Shown here piece after piece: positions 32,592 through 41,209 of a DNA stretch of 64,000 bases. Source of the stretch: Alcanivorax sp. 24 (lineage in GTDB: Bacteria; Pseudomonadota; Gammaproteobacteria; Pseudomonadales; Alcanivoracaceae); NCBI RefSeq assembly GCF_004360225.1, contig NZ_SNUA01000001.1, forward strand, positions 310,001 through 374,000. The letters are read 5' to 3'. Under the pieces are notes generated by a model. The model saw nothing but the letters and a program-made list of their open reading frames with translations, was not told the origin of the DNA and did not search any database. The position numbers and the translations under genes are program-made. Each line of letters starts with the position of its first letter. Position 1 is the first letter of the stretch.

Positions 32592-34003
32592 AGCTCAGCG
32601 GCCAGTTCCTGCTGATTTTCTTCCTGATCATGGGACTGGTGAGCTGGTTCACCATGGATCTGGTGCTGGATGAGGCCCAGCCGCTGGTGCGCCAGTCGGC
32701 GGAGGAAACGCTGGTGGACGCCGCCAACCTGCTGGCGGAGGTGATCGCCGCGGACACTCACGGAGACGAGCTGGTGGTCACCCCGGCGCTGCGTTCGGCG
32801 CTGAGGCGCTATGCTCAGCGGCTTCCAGGGGCCAATATCTGGGGGTTGAGCAAGAATCGCATTGATACCCACATTTATATCACCAGTGCCGATGGCATCG
32901 TCCTGTTCGATTCCCGGGGGGAGAATGAGGGCAAGGATTTTTCCCGCTGGAACGACGTGCATCTGACCTTGCAGGGCAAATACGGCGCCCGCACCACCCG
33001 CACGGATCCCAATGATCCGGCCTCCTCGGTGTTGTACGTGGCGGCGCCGGTGCGCCACAAGGGCACTTTGATTGGCGTGGTGACACTGGGCAAGCCGGGG
33101 GCCGCCATCGAGCCATTCATCGAGCAGGCGGAACAGCGCCTGATCCGCTACGGCTGGCAGGCGCTGGTTGCCTGTCTGTTGTTGGGCATTGGTCTGGCCT
33201 GGTGGATCAGTCACCGGGTCGGACGGCTGCGTGGCTACGCTCTGGCGGTGGCCGATGGCGGCAGACCGTCGCCGCCGCGCTTTCGCGTCCATGACGAGAT
33301 TCGTGAACTGGCCGATGCCGTCACCGCCATGCGTCGCCGCCTGGAAGAGCGGGCGCGGCTGGAAAACCACATCACCATGCTGACCCACGAAATGAAGAGT
33401 CCGTTGGCGGCCATTCGGGGCGCCGGGGAGATTCTGGCCGAGGAGATCAGCGAGCCTGCCTTGAGTCGGCTGACCGGTAATGTAGTACACGAGAGTCAGC
33501 GGCTCAGTGATTTGCTGGATCGGATGCTGGCTCTGGCGCGGCTGGAAAAACTGGAAAGTCTGCCACCCAGGGAACAACAGCGGTTGGCGGCCTTGCTGGA
33601 GGAATGGCAACTCAGCCGTGAAGTGCTATTGGATGAGAAACGGCTGAGCGTGAACTTGAGCGGCGAGCCGGTACTGCGGGTGGAGCCGGACACCACCCGG
33701 CTGGCCCTGTTCAATATGCTGGACAATGCGCTGCGCTTTGCCAAACCGGGCTCCACCATTGAGGTCGAAGGCTGGCGCGAGGAGGGACAGCAGGGCGTAG
33801 ACGTCAGCAACCAGGGGCCGTGTATCCCGGACTACGCGCTGGCCCGGGTCACCGAGCGATTTTACTCGTTGCCGGCGCCGGGGGAGGAAAAAAGCTCAGG
33901 CCTCGGGCTCGCCATGGTGGAGGAAATCGGTCAACTGCACGGCGGCTGGTTGCGGGTGGAGAACCTGGAGCAGGGCGTGCGGGTGCGGTTATGCCTGGGA
34001 TAG
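32588..34003 (+). CDS. creC: sensor histidine kinase CreC
   Basis: A 471-residue inner-membrane kinase. One N-terminal helix (5-25), a periplasmic PAS-like sensor (about 30-180, THIYITSADGIVLFDSRGENEGKDFSRWNDVHLTLQGKYGARTTR), a second helix (about 185-205), a HAMP-like region, the H-box TMLTHEMKSPLAAIRGAGEIL, N-box NMLDNALRFA, and G-box SSGLGLAMVEE. The periplasmic motif is characteristic of CreC. E. coli CreC (formerly PhoM) can phosphorylate PhoB, which is of interest given the phosphate genes nearby. Confidence 0.92.
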   Translation: MKLSGQFLLIFFLIMGLVSWFTMDLVLDEAQPLVRQSAEETLVDAANLLAEVIAADTHGDELVVTPALRSALRRYAQRLPGANIWGLSKNRIDTHIYITSADGIVLFDSRGENEGKDFSRWNDVHLTLQGKYGARTTRTDPNDPASSVLYVAAPVRHKGTLIGVVTLGKPGAAIEPFIEQAEQRLIRYGWQALVACLLLGIGLAWWISHRVGRLRGYALAVADGGRPSPPRFRVHDEIRELADAVTAMRRRLEERARLENHITMLTHEMKSPLAAIRGAGEILAEEISEPALSRLTGNVVHESQRLSDLLDRMLALARLEKLESLPPREQQRLAALLEEWQLSREVLLDEKRLSVNLSGEPVLRVEPDTTRLALFNMLDNALRFAKPGSTIEVEGWREEGQQGVDVSNQGPCIPDYALARVTERFYSLPAPGEEKSSGLGLAMVEEIGQLHGGWLRVENLEQGVRVRLCLG

Positions 34004-34056
34004 GCTGCTGATACGGCAAGCCATGGCTGTAGCCAGGAGATCGGGATTAGCGCGGT

Positions 34057-34127
34057 ATTCGCTGGCAAGCCAGCTTCCCACAGCGGGGGCTACGGAGCCG
34101 CTGTGGGAAGCTGGCTTGCCAGCGAAT
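34057..34127. repeat. REP-like palindrome, copy 5 (27-bp perfect arms)
   Basis: Arms at 34057-34083 and 34101-34127 are perfect 27-bp inverted repeats (core CTGGCAAGCCAGCTTCCC) around a 17-nt loop. It lies between creC and creD and could partly insulate the two transcription units. Confidence 0.9.
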
Positions 34128-34153
34128 TGGTAAGTCAGGTCCAGCGTGGAATC

Positions 34154-34169
34154 CTCACAAAACCCCCAC
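34154..34169 (+). promoter_or_regulatory. candidate CreB box (cre tag) before creD
   Basis: CTCAC - 6 nt - CCCAC matches the cre tag TTCACN6TTCAC at 7 of 10 positions with exact spacing, 54 bp upstream of the creD start, the location where CreB activates creD in E. coli and relatives. Confidence 0.5.
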
Positions 34170-34222
34170 ACTCCTCTCAAACAGGGCCGGCAAGCTGGTC
34201 ACTCCAAAGAGGGGAGTGACCC

Positions 34223-35572
34223 ATGGCTTCTTATAGTCCACTAACGAAAATCCTGATGATCTGCGGTCTGATGCTGGTGCTGGTCGGTCCGCTGTTGATG
34301 ATTCAGCTGAAGATCGATGAACGCCAGGATCGTGCGCGGCTGGTGAGCTACGAAATCAGCAACCAGTTCGCCAAGGAACAGACCTTATCCGGGCCGCTGC
34401 TGATGGTGCCGCGTGTGCGGGAATACTGGGCGACGGAGAGCACTCGCGATGCTGTCGAGGAAGAAGCCGCGAGCCCGCGCCGCAAGCTGCGCCGTGATCT
34501 GGATCGTTATCTGCCGGATACCCTGAACATCGAGGGTAATCTGCAAAGCCGCATGCTGTACCGTGGTATTTACGGTACGCCAGTGTATCGAAGCGTGCTT
34601 GAACTGGAGGCGCATTTTCCGGAGGAATGGCTGCGGGCCGCCAAGGCCGATGCTTCCATCATGTCGTCCGGCACACCACTGCTGGTGTTTCGGATTGGTG
34701 ACTTGCGTGGCCTGGTGGAGCGTCCGGTATTACGTGTCGGCGGGCGGACGTTGCCGCTGGTGGAACCCGCGTCGATGCCGCCCATTCTGCAAGGCGGTGG
34801 CGTGGTGGCGGCGCCATTGCCGGAGGACCTTTCCGGCCCTTTCACGGTCCATCTGCGCTTGAATTTGAACGGTAGCACCAGCCTGGCGGCGTTGCCCATG
34901 GCCAAGGAAACGCGCATGACCCTGCGTGGCGACTGGGCGCATCCGAGCTTCTCCGGATTGATGCTGCCGGCGGAGCGGGAAGTCAGCGAGAACGGTTTCA
35001 TCGGCCGCTGGCAGACCAACAGCCTGGCCGCCTCAAGCGCCATCGACTGTATTCAAGGCAACGGCCATTGCGGGGATCACAACCAGTACCTGCGTGTCGA
35101 TCTGGTACAGCCGGTCACTGGTCTTCTCTCCAGCGAACGGGCTTTGAAATACAGCTTTCTGATCGTCGGACTGACCTTCGCCGCCTTCTTCCTGTTTGAA
35201 GTGATGCGCCGGGTGGCCATGCACCCGATGCAATACATGCTGGTGGGGTTGGCGCTGGCGATGTTCTACCTGCTGCTGGTGGCGCTGGGCGAGCATGTGG
35301 ATTTCGTCTGGGCTTATGTGTCGGGCGCGGTGGCCTGCGTGGGGTTGATCGGGGTGTATCTGAGCGCGGTGTTGAAATCGAAAGCGGCGGGCTGGGGATT
35401 TGCCCTGGCGCAGCTGATCGTGCTGGGGTTGTTGTTCGGCATCCTGATGGCCGAGGACTACGCGCTGCTGATGGGCTCGTTGTTGCTGTTCGCGGCACTG
35501 GCGGCGGTTATGATCCTGACCCGCCGGGTCGACTGGCATGGGCTGGCTCAACGCGAAGGAGCATCATCATGA
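34223..35572 (+). CDS. creD: inner membrane protein CreD
   Basis: A 449-residue membrane protein of the CreD family. One N-terminal helix (8-28), a large periplasmic domain (about 35-300, with FAKEQTLSGPLLMVPR, LNIEGNLQSRMLYRGIYGTPVYRS, and DYLRVDLVQPVTGLLSSERALKYSFL), then five to six helices. CreD is the strongest target of CreBC and affects envelope integrity and colicin/beta-lactam response, with unclear mechanism. Start has AGAGGGGAG upstream. It overlaps the next small gene as ATGA. A family feature is loss of a C-terminal conserved stretch, not seen here. Confidence 0.93.
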   Translation: MASYSPLTKILMICGLMLVLVGPLLMIQLKIDERQDRARLVSYEISNQFAKEQTLSGPLLMVPRVREYWATESTRDAVEEEAASPRRKLRRDLDRYLPDTLNIEGNLQSRMLYRGIYGTPVYRSVLELEAHFPEEWLRAAKADASIMSSGTPLLVFRIGDLRGLVERPVLRVGGRTLPLVEPASMPPILQGGGVVAAPLPEDLSGPFTVHLRLNLNGSTSLAALPMAKETRMTLRGDWAHPSFSGLMLPAEREVSENGFIGRWQTNSLAASSAIDCIQGNGHCGDHNQYLRVDLVQPVTGLLSSERALKYSFLIVGLTFAAFFLFEVMRRVAMHPMQYMLVGLALAMFYLLLVALGEHVDFVWAYVSGAVACVGLIGVYLSAVLKSKAAGWGFALAQLIVLGLLFGILMAEDYALLMGSLLLFAALAAVMILTRRVDWHGLAQREGASS

Positions 35573-35991
35573 GCGTGCGCCGCGAACACGCGCTGCGCCT
35601 GCGCGGCCTGATCGACGGTGGGGTCTGGCAACAGACTGAAGACGAGTTGCAGGGGCTGCGGCGGCGCTACCCGGGAAACGCCGCCCTGTGCAGTATCGAG
35701 GGGATCTATTGGGCACGGCGCGGGGACTGGCCCCGCGCTCTGTGTCGCTTCCAACGCGCGCTGGTATGGGATCGGGATGACGCCAACACGGTGTTCAACC
35801 TGGGCGTGACCTGGTGCCAACTGGGCGCGCCGTTACGGGGGCGGCTGTTGATGGATTACGCGGAACAGTTGGCGCATGAGCAGCCTCGTTCGGTGCCGAT
35901 CACATGGCGTCTGCCCGACCCGGCGCCGGAATCGTTTCCGTCCGTTGTGGAAAGGGCGGCCACCAGGCGAGTACCCGGCCTTGTTCGATAA
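35569..35991 (+). CDS. small TPR-like protein downstream of creD
   Basis: A 140-residue protein with tetratricopeptide-type helical repeats at about 25-105 (YPGNAALCSIEGIYWARRGDWPRALCRFQRAL and DDANTVFNLGVTWCQLG). No signal peptide. Its ATG overlaps the creD stop (ATGA), so it is probably part of the CreB regulon. The last 31 codons overlap the antisense end of the PLP enzyme gene, so the C-terminus may be less constrained. Function unknown; a protein-protein adaptor is likely for the fold. Confidence 0.65.
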   Translation: MSVRREHALRLRGLIDGGVWQQTEDELQGLRRRYPGNAALCSIEGIYWARRGDWPRALCRFQRALVWDRDDANTVFNLGVTWCQLGAPLRGRLLMDYAEQLAHEQPRSVPITWRLPDPAPESFPSVVERAATRRVPGLVR

Positions 35992-37204
35992 TCGCCAGGT
36001 CACCGAATTGCAGCAACACGAACTCGCTCTGGGTGGGACGGAAGAAGATCTGGTCGTCCTCGCGCAGGGCGGTGGTGGGAGGGCCGTTGAACATCATCTG
36101 ATTGGTGCTGATACCGTACACCGGATTGGCACTGATGCCTTCCGGTGAGGCCGGCAAGGCCTTCCAGGCGCCGCCGTAGATGAAATAGGTTTCCCGCCGG
36201 TTCGGGTTCCACCAGGACCAGGCCTCTCCGAGCGGCAGTGGTCCCGGCAAATTCAGCCCCGGTAGCCGTTTCAAAACCGGGGCGGCGATAAAGGCGGCGG
36301 GCTGGAAATCCGTCAGAGTATCCAGGTCGAAGTCGGTGGGCTTGAGCAGACAAGAGCCGGCGGCCAGTTCATTGAGCGGCGAGTCCTCACCGTGCAGGCG
36401 CAGTGTGGGGCTGCCGGCGCCGTTGAAGGTCAGCGATTGTGCCCGGTAGGCCGGTTCCAATTGGTACAGGCGGTCGATAAAGGCGCGATAGCGGTCCTGG
36501 GACTCGCGCAGGCTGGTATCGCGCCCCTCGATCCAGCCCGGCAGCTTGCCCACCTGGGCGTCGTAACCCATGAAGCCGCTGAAGGCCAGATGTTCGGGAT
36601 GGGCGTGGATCAACGTCAGCAGCTCGTCCAGTTGTTCGGCTTCGGTGAGGCCGCCACGATGCAGCCCCACGTCGATTTCCACATTGATAAGCAGTCGCCG
36701 GTCCAGACGTTGGGCCAGGGCCAAATACTGCCGCAGACGGCCCATGTCATCAATCAGCCACTGTAATTGCCGATCCGGATCAAAACCGTTCTCGGGGAGC
36801 GTCTGATAAAACAACGCCGCGGCACTTACGGGCATCGGTTTGCCCAGCAGCAGATCGCAGTCCGGCTCCGCCGCCGCCATGGCGGTGATGAAAGGTTGGT
36901 GAAACACCATCACCCGGCGTGTTCCGGTCAGCGCCATGACTTCGCGTACCAGCGGGATACTGGGCAGGGACTTGGCGACGATACGATAGTGCCGGCCTGC
37001 TGGCAGCCCGGCCACCAGTTGCGCGCAGTTGGCGGCCAGCCGTTCCCGGTCAATCAGCAGCAAAGGCCGCCCCGGTCCGTCGCGCAAGGTGTCGTTGAGC
37101 TTCTGAAAGTAGGGCGCATGGGGGTGGCCCTGCTCTCCGGGTTTCAGCCACCTGGCGAGGATAGCGGTGCCGGCGAGGCCGATGAGGAAATGGCGCCGTT
37201 TCAT
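35900..37204 (-). CDS. Tat-exported DSD1-type PLP-dependent enzyme (alanine-racemase fold)
   Basis: A 434-residue PLP fold-type III enzyme like D-threonine aldolase/D-serine dehydratase. Residues 1-20 read as a Tat-type leader (Arg3-Arg4, HFLIGLAGTAIL). The PLP lysine is Lys78 in RIVAKSLPSIPL; other landmarks are LINVEIDVGLHRGGL, LAFSGFMGYDAQVGK and the C-terminal metal-binding region with EFVLLQFGDLAIIEQG. Its ATG overlaps the stop of the upstream oxidase gene, so the pair is translated together. An exported PLP enzyme of this class is uncommon (broad-spectrum racemases are the known case). Substrate unknown; a D-amino acid or hydroxy-amino acid is likely. Confidence 0.8.
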   Translation of the reverse strand: MKRRHFLIGLAGTAILARWLKPGEQGHPHAPYFQKLNDTLRDGPGRPLLLIDRERLAANCAQLVAGLPAGRHYRIVAKSLPSIPLVREVMALTGTRRVMVFHQPFITAMAAAEPDCDLLLGKPMPVSAAALFYQTLPENGFDPDRQLQWLIDDMGRLRQYLALAQRLDRRLLINVEIDVGLHRGGLTEAEQLDELLTLIHAHPEHLAFSGFMGYDAQVGKLPGWIEGRDTSLRESQDRYRAFIDRLYQLEPAYRAQSLTFNGAGSPTLRLHGEDSPLNELAAGSCLLKPTDFDLDTLTDFQPAAFIAAPVLKRLPGLNLPGPLPLGEAWSWWNPNRRETYFIYGGAWKALPASPEGISANPVYGISTNQMMFNGPPTTALREDDQIFFRPTQSEFVLLQFGDLAIIEQGRVLAWWPPFPQRTETIPAPGRADAM

Positions 37205-38571
37205 ACAGGCTTCTCCGTGCCGCCGAAGATTCGGTGCAGATAGGGGTTAAGCATCCTGCCCTTGGGGTCGAAGTGACGACGCAATGCCAGGAAATCGTCG
37301 AAGCGCGGGTAAAGCCTGCGTAGTTGATCGGCGCCCAGACTGTGCAATTTGCCCCAGTGTGGCCGTCCGGCGTAACGATGGAAAACCGGTTCCACGGCAT
37401 CGAACAGTGGGCGGTGATCCTGCTTGTAATACTGGTGCACGGAAATACTGGCGCCGGCCCGTTCGCTGAACATGGACAACAGGGTGTCATCGGCGGCGGT
37501 ATAGCGGTACTCGATCGGAAAGAACACGTTGATGTCCTGATCTCGGATTCGCTCACATACCTCGCGCAGGCAGTCCAGGCCATCGTCGGCGGGCACCGTG
37601 TACTCCATCTCATTGAACCGCACTGTGCGGCGATTGGCGTAGATCTGATGGGCCGGCCCCTGGCGTTCCTCATCGCTGACGAACAGCGTCACCAGTTTCT
37701 GCAGAGTGGCGGTGAGCCAGGGAGCCCGCAGGCTCAGCTCACAGACCATTTCCAGCAGATCATTGCTGTCATCCTGAAGCAGCGGCTGATCTTCCTGATC
37801 GGTGAGCTCCATGGTCTTGACGATGGCGGTGCGGCCAAGGGGGAAGGCGAAAAACTCGATATTGCGATAGCGGTCCCGATTGGCACCGACGAAGTCGATG
37901 GCGTTGTCCAGTGGCAGGGTCCAGGTATGTTCCCGCAAACGGTAGGCCGGCTCGCTATGCAGGGTGACCCGGGTCACCACCCCAAGGGCGCCGAGGCCAC
38001 AACAGGCGGCCTGGAAAACGTCACCGTCCCGCGCGCTCAGGGACACCGTTTCACCATCCGGACGCACCACCCGCAATGCGCTTACCTGGGCGCTGAGGCA
38101 AGGCAGGGTGATGCCGGTGCCATGGGTGCCGGTGGCGATGGCACCGGCCAGGGACTGCAGGTTGATATCCGGTTCATTGCGGAAGCTGCGACCAGCCTGC
38201 CAGGCCTGGGCCGCCGCCGCGCCCAGCCGGGTGCCGGCACCGAAGGACAAGTGGCCGTTGTCGTCCTGGTCACTCAGGCCGTTGATGGCTTCCAGGGATA
38301 TCAGGGTGTCATCGGTGGGCACAATGGGGCTGAAGGAGTGGCTACCGCCGAAGGCACGCACGGTGCCGCTGCTTTGGCGCAGCAAATCGATCAACTGGTC
38401 TTCGGCGGTCGGAAAGAGCAGTTGTTCCGGTGTCACGCTCTGGTTGCCGGACCAATTACTCCAGGACGGGGGTTGTCCGGCCCGGCCGCGGGCGGGAAGC
38501 GGCAGAACGGCGGCGCCGGTGGTGGTGAGCAGGGCCTTCAGCAGGGCGCGACGCGATAAGGGTGGCAACAT
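37201..38571 (-). CDS. Tat-exported alditol / D-arabinono-lactone oxidase-type flavoenzyme
   Basis: A 456-residue VAO-family oxidase. Leader with twin arginines (LSRRALLKALLTTTGAAVLPLPARG, residues 5-30) indicates Tat export. FAD domain: RAFGGSHSF (His78 matches the covalent FAD histidine of alditol oxidase), AGAIATGTHGTG, and the C-terminal ALO domain with FFPIEYRYTA, GRPHWGKLHS and DPKGRMLNPYLHRIFG. Family members oxidise sugar alcohols, aldonolactones or gulonolactone with release of peroxide. It is the first gene of a two-gene operon with the PLP enzyme; a palindrome sits 25 bp upstream. Confidence 0.85.
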   Translation of the reverse strand: MLPPLSRRALLKALLTTTGAAVLPLPARGRAGQPPSWSNWSGNQSVTPEQLLFPTAEDQLIDLLRQSSGTVRAFGGSHSFSPIVPTDDTLISLEAINGLSDQDDNGHLSFGAGTRLGAAAAQAWQAGRSFRNEPDINLQSLAGAIATGTHGTGITLPCLSAQVSALRVVRPDGETVSLSARDGDVFQAACCGLGALGVVTRVTLHSEPAYRLREHTWTLPLDNAIDFVGANRDRYRNIEFFAFPLGRTAIVKTMELTDQEDQPLLQDDSNDLLEMVCELSLRAPWLTATLQKLVTLFVSDEERQGPAHQIYANRRTVRFNEMEYTVPADDGLDCLREVCERIRDQDINVFFPIEYRYTAADDTLLSMFSERAGASISVHQYYKQDHRPLFDAVEPVFHRYAGRPHWGKLHSLGADQLRRLYPRFDDFLALRRHFDPKGRMLNPYLHRIFGGTEKPV

Positions 38572-38595
38572 GAATGATCCTTACTGTTCTTTTTA

Positions 38596-38611
38596 TGGTA
38601 CCAACGTACCA
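38596..38611. promoter_or_regulatory. palindromic operator candidate before the oxidase-PLP operon
   Basis: TGGTAC - CAAC - GTACCA, a perfect 6-bp inverted repeat with 4-bp spacer, 25 bp upstream of the oxidase ATG, in an AT-richer patch. The size suits a TetR- or LacI-type repressor, but no regulator gene is adjacent. Confidence 0.5.
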
Positions 38612-38681
38612 CAAAAGAGGCTCTGCATGTCAACGTAAGGCTTTCACGGCATTGGCGGCCTCGGCCGCGGGTAATGGTATC

Positions 38682-39608
38682 TCAGGGATAGCGGACGCCG
38701 GTGAGTGCTTCGGATTGCTCCCACAAGCGTGCCGCATCGGCGGCGTCACGGGCCCGCTGGCTGGGGTGGACCAGTGTGGGCGGGCCCACGGCTTCCCTGA
38801 GGTAAGCGGGGCCGTAGTAGCCGCCGCCCTGAACCTGTGGGCTGGTGGCGGCATAGAGGGTGGGGGCGGCGCCGCGGGCGGCGCTCTGGGTGAACAGGGG
38901 CCACAGCCAGCGGGCAACATAGCCGACCCCGAACGGACTCTCCCGGGCAACCCCGGACTCCGCCAGATTGGTGCTGGCGAGCCCCGGGTGACAGGCTACG
39001 GAGAGCGTTTCCGCTTCCGTCGCGCGCAAGCGCCGCTCCAGTTCCAGAGCGAACACCAGATTCGCCAGCTTGGCCTGGGCATAGGCCCGTTGCCGGCCAT
39101 AGCGGCCGTCCAGTTGCAGGTTATCCAGGTGCAGACGTCCGGCTTTGTGAGCCAGGCTGCTGACGGTGACGATGCGGGAATCCGGTACTTCGCGCAGGGC
39201 CGGTAACAACAGACCGGTCAAGGCGAAGTGGCCCAGGTGATTGACGCCGAGCTGGCGCTCAAAACCATCCTCGGTGTGGCCCTGGCGCAGCCACATGACG
39301 CCGGCGTTGTTGATCAGCAGATCCAGGCGTGAGTAACGCTCGCGCAGCGTATCGGCGGCGCGACGCACGCTGTCGAGGCTGGCCAGATCCAGTGCCACGA
39401 TCTGTACTTCGCCGCGCCCGCCGGTCTGTTCCCGGATTCGTTCCCGGGCGGCTTCCGCCTTGGTCGGATTACGACAGGCCATCACCACCCGCGCCCCCTT
39501 GTCGGCCAGCGCCAGGGCGGTTTCGAAGCCGATGCCGCTGTTGGCGCCGGTAATCACCACGGTGCGGGCCTGTTGGTCCGGAATGTCTTGCGGGCTCCAG
39601 CTCATCAT
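38682..39608 (-). CDS. short-chain dehydrogenase (retinol dehydrogenase-like)
   Basis: A 308-residue classical SDR. TGANSGIGFETA binds the nucleotide, NNAG the ring, and YAQAK carries the catalytic Tyr and Lys, with TVSSLAHKAG giving the serine. The extended C-terminus and the MACRNPTKAEAARERI segment match the WW-oxidoreductase/retinol dehydrogenase/protochlorophyllide-reductase-like branch, which prefers NADPH (Arg after the second strand). It lies 22 bases downstream of ubiD. The substrate is likely a hydrophobic alcohol or ketone; not established. Confidence 0.85.
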   Translation of the reverse strand: MMSWSPQDIPDQQARTVVITGANSGIGFETALALADKGARVVMACRNPTKAEAARERIREQTGGRGEVQIVALDLASLDSVRRAADTLRERYSRLDLLINNAGVMWLRQGHTEDGFERQLGVNHLGHFALTGLLLPALREVPDSRIVTVSSLAHKAGRLHLDNLQLDGRYGRQRAYAQAKLANLVFALELERRLRATEAETLSVACHPGLASTNLAESGVARESPFGVGYVARWLWPLFTQSAARGAAPTLYAATSPQVQGGGYYGPAYLREAVGPPTLVHPSQRARDAADAARLWEQSEALTGVRYP

Positions 39609-39630
39609 CGCATCCTCCGGGGACAGATCG

Positions 39631-41097
39631 CTAATTGATGCCGAGGCTGTCCCAGATTTCGTCCACCCGTGCTTTCACGGTTTCGCTCATGGTAATGGCG
39701 CGGCCCCATTCCCTGTCGGTCTCGCCGGGCCATTTGCTGGTGGCGTCCAGTCCCATCTTCGAGCCCAGTCCCGCCACCGGGGAGGCGAAATCCAGATAGT
39801 CGATGGGCGTATTGTCCACCAATACGGTATCGCGCCGGGGGTCCATGCGGGTGGTGATCGCCCAGATCACATCCTTCCAATCGCGGGCATTGACGTCATC
39901 GTCGCAGACAATGACGAATTTGGTGTACATGAACTGCCGCAGGAACGACCACACCCCCATCATTACCCGCTTGGCATGGCCGGGGTACTGCTTCTTCATG
40001 GTCACCACCGCCATGCGGTAGGAGCAGCCTTCCGGCGGCAAGTAGAAGTCCTCGATCTCCGGGAATTGCTTCTTCAGGATCGGTACGAAAATCTCGTTCA
40101 TCGCCAAGCCCAGCACCGCCGGCTCATCCGGGGGGCGGCCGGTGTAGGTGCTGTGATAGATCGGGTCGCGGCGGTGGGTGATGCGTTCCACCGTGAACAC
40201 CGGGAAACGCTCCACCTCATTGTAATAGCCGGTGTGATCGCCGAAGGGGCCCTCGTCGGCGTATTCGTTGGGATGGATGTGGCCTTCCAGCACGAACTCG
40301 GCGCTGGCGGGAACCTGCAGGTCCGAACCGATGGCTTTGATCAGCTCGGTCTTACCGCCGCGCAATAGTCCGGCGAAAGCGTACTCACTGAGAGTATCCG
40401 GTACCGGTGTCACCGCGCCGAGGATGGTGGCCGGATCGGCGCCCAGCGCCACCGCCACCGGGAACGGTTTCCCCGGGTGGGCCTGGCGCCATTCCTGGAA
40501 GTCCAGGGCGCCGCCACGATGGCTCAGCCAGCGCATGATCAGCTTGTTGCGGCCGATCAGTTGCTGGCGGTAGATGCCCAGATTCTGGCGTTCCTTGTTG
40601 GGCCCCCGGGTGATCACCAGCGGCCAGGTCACCAACGGGCCGGCGTCCTCCGGCCAGCAGGTCTGGATCGGCAGTTGGAACAGGTCCACGTCGCCGCCTT
40701 CAAGGACCTGTTCCTGGCAGGGCGCGCTGCTCAGCAGCTTCGGCCCCATGCTCAGGACCTTGCGGAAGATCGGCAGTTTGCTCCAGGCGTCACGGAATCC
40801 CTTGGGTGGCTCCGGTTCCTTGAGAAAAGCCAGCAATTCACCCAGTTCACGCAACTCCGCGACGGAATCCCGGCCCATGCCCAGGGCCACGCGCCGTTCA
40901 GTGCCGAACAGGTTGCCCAAAACCGGAATCGAGAACCCCTTGGGGTTTTCGAACAGCAAAGCCGGGCCGCCGGCTTTGAGAGTGCGGTCGCAGATTTCGG
41001 TCATCTCCAGGCGTGGATCCACGGCGGCCTTGATCCGCTTCAGTTCGCCATGTTGTTCCAGTTGCTGAATGAAGTCGCGCAGATCGCGGTATTTCAT
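39631..41097 (-). CDS. ubiD: 4-hydroxy-3-polyprenylbenzoate decarboxylase UbiD
   Basis: A 488-residue prenyl-FMN dependent decarboxylase of ubiquinone synthesis. It starts [22 protein letters not shown], the normal UbiD N-terminus, so the 15 codons upstream are left out. [28 protein letters not shown] carries the catalytic glutamates, and [22 protein letters not shown] lies near the C-terminus; [21 protein letters not shown] is the cofactor-binding part. Single gene with an SDR behind it; ubiX is not in this window. Confidence 0.95.
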   Translation of the reverse strand: MKYRDLRDFIQQLEQHGELKRIKAAVDPRLEMTEICDRTLKAGGPALLFENPKGFSIPVLGNLFGTERRVALGMGRDSVAELRELGELLAFLKEPEPPKGFRDAWSKLPIFRKVLSMGPKLLSSAPCQEQVLEGGDVDLFQLPIQTCWPEDAGPLVTWPLVITRGPNKERQNLGIYRQQLIGRNKLIMRWLSHRGGALDFQEWRQAHPGKPFPVAVALGADPATILGAVTPVPDTLSEYAFAGLLRGGKTELIKAIGSDLQVPASAEFVLEGHIHPNEYADEGPFGDHTGYYNEVERFPVFTVERITHRRDPIYHSTYTGRPPDEPAVLGLAMNEIFVPILKKQFPEIEDFYLPPEGCSYRMAVVTMKKQYPGHAKRVMMGVWSFLRQFMYTKFVIVCDDDVNARDWKDVIWAITTRMDPRRDTVLVDNTPIDYLDFASPVAGLGSKMGLDATSKWPGETDREWGRAITMSETVKARVDEIWDSLGIN

Positions 41098-41209
41098 GGG
41101 TGATTTACTTTTCCGGTCAAAGTGATAGAAAAATGTGAACACTATGTTGCCACAGTCCGGGTGTACAATAACGCTTCATACGCCCTCACCCACAACGGGA
41201 GGATGAATC

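Noticed and set aside
36179-37183. Catalytic alanine racemase for cell wall synthesis
   Set aside because: The PLP enzyme has an export leader and DSD1-type C-terminal metal region instead of the cytosolic Alr pattern.
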